A stretch of 64,000 nucleotides of DNA, from the NCBI GenBank assembly GCA_037176845.1, contig JAYKXP010000025.1:62001-126000 (forward strand), read 5' to 3'. This DNA is from Paramarasmius palmivorus (lineage: Eukaryota > Basidiomycota > Agaricomycetes > Agaricales > Marasmiaceae). The notes under the pieces are model-generated. The model saw only the letters and a list, made by a program, of their open reading frames with translations, was not told where the DNA came from and did no database searches. Each line of letters starts with the position of its first letter. Position 1 is the stretch's first letter. Made by a program: the position numbers and the translations under genes. This document shows, one piece after another, positions 11,196 through 22,569 of this stretch.

Positions 11196-12954
11196 ATGTC
11201 ACTACACCTCGCAATTGAGAGTCTCCTCCTAATTCTCATACGGTACGTCTACCCCAACACCTCCAACACCCACTACTAATCGCACCACAGCACATTCCTC
11301 TTCTGGACATGTCGCAAATTCCTCATTCCCCGACACGCCTCCGAGTCTCCATCAATCATTGAAGAAGTCATACCGCTTTCTACACCAACACCAACTCAAG
11401 ATCACCACGACAGTTCCCCATCATCAACCAAGAACGCAAACACGAACACGAACAACATCCCACGAACAATTTTCTCGCTATCCTTCTCCGAATCCCTAAC
11501 ACTCTTCATCCTCCTACTCTTCCAATCCCTGGATATCCTAGATCCCTACACACGTCTAATCCACTGGCGGATTTCCCTATCTTACCTCGTGGGATTGGTT
11601 TTGTTGGGTGGTCCGGCTGTTGGTGCTTGGCTTGGTTTCGGTGGAGGTGCCCTTTCTTACGTTTTTTGGGTTCAATTGGAAGGCTGACTGCGGACTGGGC
11701 AGGGAAACCAATACCCCTACTCATCCTTCTAGGGTTATACGCCTACGTTATATCGCTCATCCCCGTACCTACCACCTCGTCTACGGGCGTATACACGAGT
11801 ATCCTCGCACGGCTTATCGTTCTGGGGACTGTTATACTGGGTATACTCTCCGGCGTGGGTGTCGTCGAAGGATTAGGTTCTTGGGTTAGCTCCTGGGGGC
11901 GGTACGTGTCTTCCACGTGTCTATACAGCTAAACTGTAGACTAACATGTTGGGCTGGTAGACCTCCACCAACACGACACGAAATCGCCTCTGCACAACGT
12001 TCCCTAGACAGAATCCGTCAAGATCTTCAAGCCGCTCGTGATCGACCATCGACCTCCTCTTCTAGTAGCACCCCAACATCGAGATGGAGCAAAATATCAA
12101 AAGCATTTACGCGTGACGACGGTACCTTCCCCTTCTTTTCTTTTCTTCGTTGAAGTTGGAAGCTAACCACCATCTATTCCTACAGACAAACTCGAATTAG
12201 ACGGTCTAATCGCGCTCGAATCCCAAATGTCCTCTGATCTCGAAGACCTCAAAGCGCGATACGACGCCTCTAAAGGCGTTCTCCGGAAAATACTCCGGGT
12301 TGCGTTGGGTGTGTATTGTATGGGGAGAGTGTGTGCTGTACGTTCACTTTTCCTTTCCTTTTTCGTTCCGAGCTAACGCCCACGGTAGTCGGTCCTGAAC
12401 CTCCTCCTACCGCCCCCAAACAAAGAACGCAATTACCCAGACATCTTAACAAACCTAATCACCTCGCTCGTTCCTTCTCTCTCTCCTTCACTCGTAGGCG
12501 GCCTTATGCGCCAGCTCAGCCTGGTATTAGTCGGTATAATCGTTAGCGGCAGTTTACGCGTCATACGAAGGGTACATACTTCGTTTTTCGTTTTGGGGAC
12601 ACGAAACCTGACGTAACTTTTCGATAGGTGGTCAAATCCCGAACTAAACTAGGTGAAGGTGTGGAAGGTGTGATGTTGTTAATCCTAGCGCAGGTTATGG
12701 TACGCCCTTTCTCCTTTGCCCTTCTTCACGACGCCAACCGAACACGCGAACAGGCGATATACCTCCTATCGACAGTCGTACAACTACGTGCATCGTTTCC
12801 TCCACCGCCTGAGAAAGGGGATGGAGAAGGAGAACGGAATCTGTTTAATACGATCCCGCCGTTTCATATCTTCGGCCGTCTGTTCGACGGGGTGTTTTTG
12901 GGTGTGGTGCTTTTGGGAGGTGGAGCTCGGTGGATTCGGAGTCGGGTATCTTGA
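11196..12954 (+). CDS. Golgi pH regulator (GPHR/GPR89) family membrane protein
   Basis: A multi-exon gene for a polytopic membrane protein of roughly 450-500 residues; in other eukaryotes this family works as an anion channel that keeps the Golgi lumen acidic. Exon 1 is 11196-11242 (MSLHLAIESLLLILIR), joined to exon 2 at 11291. Family landmarks in order: the first helices with FLFWTCRKFLIPRH; the pair FSESLTLFILLLFQSLDIL; RLIVLGTVILGILSGVGVV (the conserved LSG block) near 11815; the PPPTRHEIASAQRSLDRIRQ helix near 11960; LIALESQMSSDLEDLKARYD near 12210 (start of the ABA GPCR-like domain); then RQLSLVLVG and IYLLSTVVQLRASFPPPP, ending in an NLFNTIPPFHIFGRLFDG block. An intron at 12700-12753 is missing from the duplicate at 13686. 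Boundaries around 11640-11690 are not resolved. Confidence 0.82.
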
Positions 12955-13685
12955 TTCTTGACTGTGTACTCGTATGTTTTCGAAGTATGCGATTGTGTAC
13001 AGTGCTATTCAAGAGTAAGACCAGTACCAGAACACGCACCCCCGGCCGGCGGGGTATACATACGTTCTTGATTAGTGCTTGGAGCGTAATGTGTTGTGAA
13101 ACTCAAGGTGAGCTTGCGAGCGCCTACTTAGGGTGACTAGCGCTAACTTGAAGGACCACGTGCCAGTTTCCTTCCAATTTGAATTTTGAATCACGGCCGA
13201 CCGGCCGTGGCCCGGAATCCACCTCTTTCTGCTTTCTCCATCTACATCAACCGCTGTTCCCGTATAAAATAGCAACAACAAGCAAGTCTTAGTGTTGGCG
13301 TTCGTAACTACACAGTGGATTGAATCAAGTGCTGGCAATCCCGTTTCAAATTCCTTCCCGTTTGAATTCAAAGCCCACTGGATCATACTACAACCAGGAC
13401 AGTCGAGCGAAAGGGCGGTACTACGGGACGCTGATATCTGGCTCGGGGATGACTGGGAACTGGGAGCTGGTTCAATCACCGACATGATACATCTGCTCTC
13501 TTCGTTACAGGCCCAGCCCCCGGGGGTGTAAGAGCCTGAACCCGATAGGCTATCACAATTTTGTGCGTATGGTCAGGGAACCATTTCCAGCCGCCTGCTC
13601 CTCGTTTGCTCCGACATTCCGTTGCCCACTGTCCTGACGACGTTTCAAGTTGAAGCGTGCGGGTAGAGGATGCTGCCGCCTCTTT
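12955..13685. other. Intergenic stretch between GPHR and its chimeric duplicate
   Basis: The longest open frame is on the minus strand at 13072-13485 (137 residues, starting MSVIEPAPSSQSSPSQ). Its upstream part reads LSLDCPGCSMIQWAL and it has no domain I know, so it is not called as a gene. Nothing else is supported. Confidence 0.3.
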
Positions 13686-14403
13686 AGAGCTAACGCACTC
13701 GTAGTCGGTCTTGAATCTACTTCTACCTCCGCCCAACAAGGAGAGGAATTACCCAGATATCCTAACAAACCTCATCACCTCACTCGTTCCTTCCCTTTCC
13801 CCGTCGCTCGTTGGGGGACTGATGCGTCAACTCAGCCTGGTGTTAGTTGGTGTAATTGTTACCGGGAGTTTACGCGTCATACGAAGGGTACATGCTTCGT
13901 TTTTTTTTTCTTTTCATTTTGGGGACACGAAAACCTGACGTAACTTTTTTGAACTAGGTGAAGGTGTGGAAGGTGTGATGTTGTTAATCTTGGCGCAGGT
14001 TATGTCGATATACCTCCTATCGACGGTTGTCCAGCTGCGTGCGTCGTTTGGTGTTTTGCGAGAGACGGTGAGTACGCTTGGGAAGCTTCCGGAAGAGTGT
14101 TGGGAGTTGTTTGAAGAGAGGTATACGTGGTTTGATGAGGATGGGGAGCAGAAAGAGGAGCAGAAACCGTTGATTAAAGCGGAGAAGATGTCGATAAGGG
14201 ATAGGTTGGTAAGGATAGGTCAAGGGGATAGTCCGCCACAGAATGATAGTGATATGGGGCGGATGATTGAGCCGTGTGGGACGAGGCTGGATGACAGAGA
14301 GATAGGGCTGTTGGGGGACTTGTTGGAGGGGATGTTGAGGTATCGACCAAGAGATAGGGTTACTATTCAAGAGGTGATCGAGCGTCCTTGGTTTTCGTTG
14401 TGA
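13686..14403 (+). pseudogene. Chimeric duplicate: GPHR 3' part fused in frame to the end of an SRPK-like kinase
   Basis: From GAGCTAACGC at about 13686, inside what is an intron in the parent gene (12370), the sequence follows GPHR closely through RQLSLVLVG and LLILAQVM to STVVQLRASF. At about 14050 it switches in the same frame to the kinase end, VLRETVSTLGK ... EERYTWFDEDG ... GLLGDLLEGMLRYRPRDR, stopping at 14401-14403, in parallel with 21003-21319. One GPHR intron is retained with its acceptor region rearranged (about 13888-13957); the next is precisely absent. There is no kinase catalytic core and no GPHR first half, so neither activity is expected. The long open fused frame (ATG at 13966, 145 residues) could still be translated. 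Confidence 0.75.
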
Positions 14404-14598
14404 TATTTATTGTGGTGGACTTTAATTTGGATAAAGAGTACGGCGGGACTGTAGAATCGATATTTAAATAATGAATGGAGTCAGGATATACATGTACACG
14501 TACATTTCGACTTTTGGTTACGTCGTGGACGCAAGACTGAGTAAGCGCCGAGACGATGGACTCCTTTAGCGCCTAGGAGTCAACATTCTTTCTTGAAC

Positions 14599-14765
14599 CA
14601 TGCCATGACGGCAATGAGGCCTCGAGGACACTTTCCTTTCTTAAACCAAGGTCATATCTCCCTTTTGTACGCTTCACCACAAATCGCAAGCAAGAAGCAC
14701 CCCAAACGCCCAAATTCGTTCCTTCGCGATTGGATTATGTTGAGGATCTTTAGAAATATACGTCT
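14599..14765 (+). pseudogene. Remnant of the kinase 5' end
   Basis: CATGCCATGACGGCAATGAG at 14601 matches the start of the kinase gene at 19931. Similarity continues through TTTCTTAAACCAAGG and TTCGTTCCTTCGCGATTGGA to GAGGATCTTTAGAAATA, corresponding to about 20087. A codon equivalent to GAG has become TAG at about 14751, and the similarity ends there. It lies downstream of the kinase 3' piece at 14050-14403, so the order of the pieces is inverted relative to a gene, as if one tandem copy ended and the next began. Confidence 0.65.
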
Positions 14766-15784
14766 GAGCACCTTCTACGAAACAGTTGACGGTGCCGTCA
14801 CCTCTGAGCAACAGTATCTGATGCGGAAGCATGCCCTTCGTGCTGTTCAGAGCCCTGGCTTTTCATCAGCGAAACACAACGTCAGAGGGATCAAATACAC
14901 ACTCTTTCATAAAACACTGCAACTCTCCGACTCTCCTTGATCCTTTCTAATGCGGGAGCAACTTGTTCTGGTTCCCGAAGCCTAAATTGACGATATTCGG
15001 TATCCGAACAGCTCAATGTTCAATTGGGTGCCCCAAAATGTGCCTGATTCCTGTGCTAACAATGAGGAGCATTTTTTATTAAGTATTGAAGAACGGAAAA
15101 ACAGCGTACCTCGAACTCTGGGGATGATCCTTGACCGAATTCCCGAACAGGTGCCCCGATTTCAGTTCAACTCAGTCCAACTCAGAGTCAGTCCACCTCG
15201 TACGACCGAGTAGAAGCGTGACAAGTTGAATTCGCAATGAATGAGAGCGCCCGGACTGCCCGGAGCCGTCCGGCGTCCGGGATGATAACATGCTCTGGGC
15301 TGGCAAATCGCGGCCTGCTTTCTTCTGCTCCTCCATCGTCGTCGGCTCAGCATCAAACTTTTCGGTTGATAGAAGGCAGTGGGTAACATGAACCTCGGGA
15401 AGATTGTGAGTAGAAAGCTCATGCGATATGCCCAGTCTCCTCTGCTTATGGAGATTGTCTCATTGATATTATGCGTAGCGAATTAATATAGCTATGGACT
15501 GAACATGAACCCTGTTTTTTTGTTTCCTCAATGAGTCCAAATCCCATATATGCATACGGCCAGGACAGCAGTGGTATCATCAAATGCGTACATAGCCGCT
15601 GCCGATTGGGATATCTAATACTCATCTCTGGGACTACGACCAATTCAATCATCGACATTTAGTTGGTAGTGCTCACTTCGCTTCCCGTAACACCCAGATC
15701 TGCTCAGTAAAACTCACCTCACGGTTTCGCGCTTATTTTCGGGCAATTATAGGATCCATTCCGACGCAAGGCAATTCGTCGCAC
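14766..15784. other. Intergenic, no supported gene
   Basis: Short open frames exist on both strands, but none shows codon structure, splice signals or a family I recognise. It probably includes distal control sequence for glutaminase paralogue 2. Confidence 0.3.
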
Positions 15785-15855
15785 GGTTTATAGTCTTGGT
15801 TAGTACCGTTTAGGTGCATCGCTCATTGCTCGTGTTGACAACCTTTTGAAATGTC
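15785..15855 (+). promoter_or_regulatory. Upstream block shared with glutaminase paralogue 1
   Basis: Plus-strand partner of the block at 4430-4500: CTTGGTTAGTACCG, GCTCATTGCTC and TGTTGACAACCTT in the same order and spacing. It lies about 190 bases before the ATG at 16041. Confidence 0.45.
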
Positions 15856-16040
15856 GAAAGCCGTTGAGGTCACTCCTGTGGACACCACGAATTACTGCCT
15901 CTTATCAACATTGTTTCATCATTGATGCTTGCTCACCATCCCGGCTGGATGGTTACCCAGTGTTCATAAACATGCTGGTGGCACAATGTCTGGGTACGTA
16001 CCCTTTCCCCTCGACCAAGGCATTGGCATCTGACTTTCAA

Positions 16041-19000
16041 ATGGCTCTCCTTCAATTTCTCTTATCGCTCTCGATTTTGGTGGTCATTGGACATGCGCAG
16101 TTTCAGCCTTCGGCAGTACCCCTTCTTGTTCGCTCACCTTACTTCAATAGCTGGGTAGCTCCGAATGCGTCTGCTAGTCAGCCGCAATTCTGGGGTGGTA
16201 ATCGCGTGCGTTGACCTGATTTGTTACTCGGAAAATTCAGATTGAAACAGTTTATAATTCAGACTTTAGGATGGAATGGCTTCATTAGAGTGGATGGGAG
16301 CGTATACTCATGGATGGGATCGGCATTCAATGATTTCAATGATGGAGACCTAAAATTCGATCTCGGTCCAGACAAAGATAAGGCACCTGCCAAAGTTGAA
16401 GGAGTCACCATTACTCCTACACGAACCATATACTCGCTCTCGGCTGGCCCAATGCGATTCAATTTCACCTTTCTTAGCCCTATTGAGGTACGTCTACATA
16501 TAATATTTTTTCATACCAAAAGAACACGGCTAAGATGGGCATTAGCCAAACAATCTCGTTCTTCAATCATTCCCATTCGGATATGTCTATGTCGATGCTA
16601 TTTCGAGCGATGGCAATACACATAGCGTACAAATCTATTCCGATCTTAGTGGAGGTTCGTATTATACACTTCGGCCGTGGATTTGACGGCTAAAATGTTC
16701 GGATATAGAATGGCTTTCGGACGACTCTAGCGATACCATTAGCTGGGGGACGCAGATTAGTGCTTCAATGGTTTTCCATTCTGCGGAGAGGATGCCCTCC
16801 GACAAGCTTGCGAATACTTACATGGCCCAGGATGGAATTCTTTACCATGCAACATTGGCAGTGAGTAATGTCACCTTCAGTGTGGTGTGCGATGCTGACT
16901 GCTTTGACAGAGTGCGGATATGACATGGCAGACTGGAAATAAGGACTCCTTGCAAAGTTGGTTTCTTACTCAAGGAAGTCTGAACTTGACACAGGATACC
17001 CAGTTCAGAAGAATCGACGAGTAAGTGATGTGATCCTATCGGGCGGTGTAACAGTTGAGGATTTTGTTCCAGTCAATCGCCTGTTTTCGCCTTTGCAAAC
17101 GACTTGGGAACGATTAGTGCAACATCGCAACCAGTATTATGGGCCATTGGGTATGCTCGCGCCCCTGTAGTCAGGTATACAAATTCAGAAGAACTACAAC
17201 CGTATTGGACTACCAAGTATAGCCGCATCGATGATGCAGTAGGCCTCTCCGCTTCACGTTGGTTTACAGCCTCTCACGTTCATTGCGACAGATACAGGCA
17301 TTCCTGAACGACTTTCCCAGCGCAAAAGCTCGCGCAGAATCTCTCGACGACAGGATTCTTTCCGAGGCTCGAACTGTCAGCCCAGATTACGCCGACTTGG
17401 TCTCGCTTTCGGCACGTCAGACATTCGGCGGTGTTGAAACTACAGTCTCTCCAAGCGGTAGTGCTTGGATGTTCATGAAAGACGTGGGAACAACTGGGTA
17501 AGTGTTCATTCCGCGTCTTCCATATTCTTAGCATTAAATGACTAACATTTTTAAGGCGAGTGAACCCTGTTGAAATAATTTATGCGTCATTTCCGGCATA
17601 CCTGTACATCAACGCCACCTGGTGCAGATACCTTTTGGAACCGTTATTTGAATATCAGAAATCGTCACTTTATACTATTAATTATGCAGCTCCTGATCTC
17701 GGTGAAATAATCTGATTGGCGTTCATTGCTTGATGGCTGATTCTGCCTCACCAGGTGTCAACTATCCGATCGCTCAAGGAGGTTCCGCCAATTTGCTACG
17801 GAGCATTGAAGGTATGTAGGGCTATATAATACCTGAAATCTCCCTGATTTATGCTCGTAGATTCAGGGAGTATGCTCATCATGACATGGGCCCATGCCCG
17901 GTTCTCTGGAGATCAGAGTATCCTCAACACCTATGTGAGTGCGATACAGTACATCCATCGTTCCGATCGCTCACGGGATAACGTTACAGTTCGATACGCT
18001 GAAGAAATGGACCGACTACCTCATCTCAACGAATGCATTGGCTACCTCAGGATAGTGAGTTTCACTTTTACAGCTTCAATGTTCTTTTGCTGATGCACCT
18101 TGATAGTCAAGATGCCGATGGCTTGACAGCTACCAATCTGACGAATCTCGCACTTAAGGGCATCATTGGAGTTCGGGCGATGGCTGAGATTAGCCATACT
18201 CTTGGGAGAGGCGATGACACGGTAAAATACCAGGTACAGTGTTAGCATCTGTGTTGAGCGATGTCGTACAGTGACTGTCGACTTTGTCAGAACCAAGCAG
18301 CGACTTGGATCAAACAATGGGAGCAATCAGCGAATGTCAACGGGCATTTAGTGTCCTCCTATAACTCTGGCGGTTCGTGGGGTATGATCTATAACTTATT
18401 CGCGGATAAATTATTGGGTATGAACTTGGTTAGTCGAGAGGTGAGAGAGCGACATGAGTGTGATTGCTGGAATACGACTAACTTTCGGGTGGGGAACAGA
18501 TTTATGATGCCCAAGATAGGTTCTATAACAGCCTGGTGCAATCAGGTGTGTCCCATTCTCGACATTCTGTATCTAACTCAATAGGCACAAATGCTACAGG
18601 TAATAAATTTGGATTGCCCTTTGACAGTAGCGTCAATGTAGCAAAATCTCGTAAGTGAACGATGTCTTTTGGTCGCAGTGTATGGTATGTACTCATCTGT
18701 TGCGTAGACTGGACAATGTTGACGGCTGCAACAGCAAATGCTGTGTCAGCTCGAGATAGTCTCCTGCGAGGGGTTTATGCAAAGGCTGTAGATATTAGTC
18801 AATTCACCCCATTCCCATCGACATACAATACTCAGGATGGAGAGGCTCTTACTGGATGGGCCAGGTAAGTGGCGTTCACATTTTGATCAGTCAATATTGT
18901 CTAACATCTTTGGCATCAAGTCCTGCACAGGGAGCTGCGTTCGGTCTTCTTGCAATGGGGTGAGTGTCTGCTTACGATACATGTTTGAAGCTGACTGGCT

Positions 19001-19615
19001 ACCTCTAGGATTAAGAGTCGACTCGTGGGGCTCTCAGGGAACACCATCTTTGGAAGCGAAAAGAAGTCCATTGGCGCACAAGTTGGCATTGGCGTTGGCG
19101 TTGGCGTCGCTAGCCTCGTTTTAATTGCTCTTGGGTTCTTGCTTTGGCGGCGACGGAAAAATCATACTCACGCACGGGGTCTATCGCAAAAAGAGAGTAA
19201 AATGGCGACGTTTTTCCGGTTTGGCAGGGGGCCTAACGACAGCATTGAAGAAACCCTTGCTGATAATTGCATTGAACCGTATACGACACAAAAAAGCCAG
19301 CTCCAGAATCAACCTAGCTCTCCCCACGCTAGTAGGAAACGGTATAGGCCCGATCGAAAAGTTCCAAGAAAGATCGGTGAACAGACGGATTTGGAGGCAG
19401 CCTCTAATTCGCGAAGAGACGTACCGCCTCGCTCAGGAGAAGTTGTACCACCATCTTCATCTGCAGGGGCTCGTTCAGCCTATAGCAACTTTACACATGA
19501 TGTGTCCTCATTAAGAAACGCTGTCGAACATCTGAGGCGTAACATTCTGGAGCTGCAGTCAAGGGTATATGGACCTCCACCCTCGTATCGCACCACTCCA
19601 TCTTCTCGAACATAA
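16041..19615 (+). CDS. GtaA-type glutaminase, membrane-anchored, paralogue 2
   Basis: Starts with the signal peptide MALLQFLLSLSILVVIGHAQ. First exons are 16041-16205, 16263-16487 and 16546-16654, with phases that fit. Family blocks in order: LLVRSPYFNSW, GFIRVDGSVYSWMGSAF, TPTRTIYSLSAGPMRFNFTF, SFPFGYVYVDAISSDG, YADLVSLSARQTFGGVETTV, SGSMLIMTWAHARFSGDQ, LTNLALKGIIGVRAMAEISH and NSGGSWGMIYNLFADKLLG. The C-terminal part has a glycine-rich membrane helix (AQVGIGVGVGVASLVLIALGF) and a LLWRRRKN stop-transfer. The tail's charged helix (LRNAVEHLRRNILELQSR) leads to YGPPPSYRTTPSSRT, carrying a PPxY motif. Closest relative here is paralogue 1: both share the upstream block, the FFRFG tail segment and the RTTP/RTNP ending. 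It is expected to act at the cell surface; substrate is inferred from the family. Confidence 0.9.
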
Positions 19616-19935
19616 TATTTGCTTAATTTATGGAACATTCCTACCTAATAGTTGCGATAGTCCAGCCATTCATGTAGTATTTGTTCTGCCTCGCATATGT
19701 GACTTGAATTACATACCACAGAAACCCACGATACATGGATCTCTCGAATTTTCCTGTCTTTCGCGTCGATCTTGTGGTGTCAGGCGAGTCTAGTTCCATT
19801 CACCACGAAAATTCTGCACCGTACGCTTCAAGTCCAGCTAACTGGTACAGGAGCCGTGCGTCCTTGGCGCCCAGTAGCGAGGAGACATTTGTGTGAATTC
19901 AATTAGCGCCCCCTTCGAGTCTGAACCACCATGCC

Positions 19936-21319
19936 ATGACGGCAATGAGGACACTCTCCTTTCTCAAACCAAGGCCATGTCTCCTTGTTCGAGCAGCAGC
20001 CGTGCGATTCACCGGGACCCGCGCGCAGGCGCCCCAGTTCAAGTTTGTTCCTACGCGATTGGACTATGTCGAGGATCTCGAGAAATACCGTCCAGGAGGC
20101 TATCATCCTGTTTGTATCGGAGATACTCTTCAAAACGGTCGTCAGCCGTATAGGATTCTGCATAAATTGGGGTTTGGGGGGTCGTCTACGATTTGGCTGG
20201 CTCGTGCGCAGCAAGAATCAGAGTCCGGAGGCCTCGTATCACTCAAGGTTATTCGTGCCGATTTGTCTTTCTCTTCCGCTCAGATACCGGAGCTTACACT
20301 ACCCGAATTGAATCTTGGAGTCGCTATTCAGGGTATAGAAGACCATTTCGTCGAAAACGGGCCTAATGGATTGCACGTTTGTATCGTTTCAAAGTTGGCT
20401 GGCCCTAGTGTTCGAGATGTGTTGGAGAGTGGTGGCAGGGCTCTGAAAGGGGATCGTGCTAGGAATGTTGCGAAGCAAGTGGTGGATGCGTTGGTGGTTA
20501 TGCATGATGCGGGGTTGGTACATGGAGGTATGAAAGTGAATCCCCGGACCATGGACGCTCAGACTAATTCTACGATTTCAATTTGGATTTCTAGACCTTA
20601 CCACCTCGAACATCCTATTCCGTCTTGATGAACGCGTACAAAGGTTATCCGACGATGAAATTTATATGTATTTCGGCGTACCAGAAACGGAAGATGTATA
20701 TCCTAGTGACCCAACCAAGCTAGGACCCGAAGCGAATGCTCCAGCGTGTGTCGTTGCACCCATCGTTGCTTCAATTTTTACAAATTATATCCAAGAAAAC
20801 ATCCTCTTAATCGATTTCGGACAATCTTTCAACGTATCTCAACGTCCTCCCGATTACGAACCAGGGACTTTATACAACTATCTACCGCCTGAGGTGTGTT
20901 TCGATTCTACCCAGTTCGGTATGGCAGCGGATATCTGGGGTTTGGGGTGCGCAATCTTTGAGATTAGGGCTGGGTATACACTTTTCGATGATTTCCTTGG
21001 GCGGCATAGTGAGGTTTTGAGAGAGACGGTTCAGATGCTTGGGAAGGAGAAGTTTCCGGAAGAGTGGCGGGGGTTGGTTGAGGAGAGGTATACATGGTTT
21101 GGCTCGGAGGATGCGGAGCCGAAAGAGAAGGAGAGGACGTCGATTAAGGATATGTTGGTGAGTATAGGTGCGGATGAGGAAAGCAGTTATACAGGGCAGA
21201 GGCTGGATGAGAGAGAAGTGGAGTTGTTGGGGGATTTGTTGGAGAAAATGTTGAGGTATCGACCGCAGGATAGGATTACTATTCGAGAGGTTGCCAAACA
21301 CCCTTGGTTTGCGTTGTGA
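19936..21319 (+). CDS. SRPK-like serine/threonine protein kinase
   Basis: Two exons, 19936-20527 and 20595-21319, give 438 residues. The ATG at 19931 is followed at once by a stop, so 19936 is used. The first 60 residues are Arg/Ala-rich and could target mitochondria. Kinase landmarks: glycine loop LGFGGSSTIWLA, the lysine in SLKVIRAD, the catalytic loop HGDLTTSN (completed across the intron; HGD replaces HRD), LLIDFGQSF with the DFG motif, YLPPEV for the APE region, and DIWGLGCAIFEI. The C-terminal RYRPQDRITIREVAKHPWF closes the fold. The HGD form, long inserts and FGQS sequence match the expanded SRPK-like kinases of Agaricomycetes. Pieces of a second copy lie at 14050-14403 and 14599-14765. 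Substrates are unknown. Confidence 0.85.
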
Positions 21320-22120
21320 TACAATCTACATCACTAGATAAATGAAAGAAATTGAAGCATCCCTTCTCAGCCTAACAATTTGGGATATGATTGGGGATAA
21401 TGGGTCTCTGACCAGGTGGTATTCAATGACGCGACCCTTCTCTCTGTGCTACCACCACCAGCACCACACTTTTTTCGGGATCACCTTATCTCGCATTTTC
21501 GTACCTCATTCATGAACGTGTAATCGAGGACTATCACGATTTCCAACGAAAACACGTCGTACGCGACGACAAGGAAGGAAGAATGGTCGTCTTCATCTTG
21601 GGGTACGTACACGCAATTTCTCTAATACTCGCTGGCTAAAATTTCCAGTATTCAACCTTGACCTCTGTATCAGAAGAGGGATTTTTAAGCCAGGAATGAG
21701 CCGGGCAAAGGAAGCTGGACTATTCGTTTGGAATGGAAGCTGAAACCAGGCTGGAGGTGTGTCTTTTTGTGATACCTTTGACTCCTCGACATCTACTGAG
21801 ACGATGCTTGAAGCTCCAAGGGTTACCAGTCCTCCTAAATTTCCTCTCGTATATTCACCGGAACACTTGTTGCTCGCTGTCCTATTCGCATCTTACAACA
21901 CAGTTGTGGGCAAAAAACATCCAGAAGATCCCTCACAGGCTGATATTACACAAATCGGTGCGGTAACATATCCTATAGTCGAGATATAGATGACTGAACT
22001 GTCGCTAGATTCGACTTGCTGTGCAACTGATCAGGCATTGGTGTTGATGATAGTGCTCTACAGCTACTTGGGCAACCCTCTAAACTTGTCGTCATTACAC
22101 GCCATCAACGCCATATCCAC
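21320..22120. other. Intergenic with short open fragments
   Basis: A stretch around 21480-21600 reads SPYLAFSYLIHERVIEDYHDFQ and could be an exon relic. A fragment near 21840 reads PEHLLLAVLFASYNTVV. I could not join them or assign a family. Confidence 0.25.
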
Positions 22121-22569
22121 ATGCTCACCCCACGATACCTTCTGGCATCTTTTCCTCTACTGTTGCTCTCGAGGGCACAGCTCGGTCACCTCATAGACAC
22201 GTCTTCAGACCAGATATCGCTGGACTTCGGGTGGCCACTCGTTGCTCGCTACTCCCGTAGACTGGCGGATTCATATACGGGGAGCAGCAACAATTTAACT
22301 GGACTACGTCATTCTACTTTCTTTAGAGATTCAGCACCAGTTGCCGCGTCTGGTCGCCTTTTCTCCTAGCTGTAGGCAGGCAGCTCTGCAACTTTACACG
22401 GATACTTTTCGCCGTACCACCGTCTGGGAACTTGAAACCGGTGTGGTGTTGCCCCCATACACACACGATTTCGTTCTCTGCCAATGAGAAACGCCTCTTT
22501 GTGGTGCAGAGATGGAAGCCAGTAGTCAACGTGTATGACACGTCTTCTGGTGAACTCGTGCGCGAGTGA
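22121..22569 (+). pseudogene. Decayed relative of the secreted beta-propeller gene at 23349
   Basis: An ATG at 22121 opens a signal-peptide-like sequence (MLTPRYLLASFPLLLLSRAQ). After a frame break, about 22470-22566 reads ISFSANEKRLFV, then VNVYDTSSGELVRE, then a stop. This parallels VSFSNDGKRLFV and VGVYNASTGDLVYEW of the intact gene. Most of the propeller is missing and the frame is disrupted. The signal-peptide match is weaker evidence than the blade match. Confidence 0.5.

Noticed and set aside
13072..13485. 137-codon minus-strand frame between GPHR and the chimera
   Set aside because: No recognisable family and no homologue in the window; composition is not distinctive.
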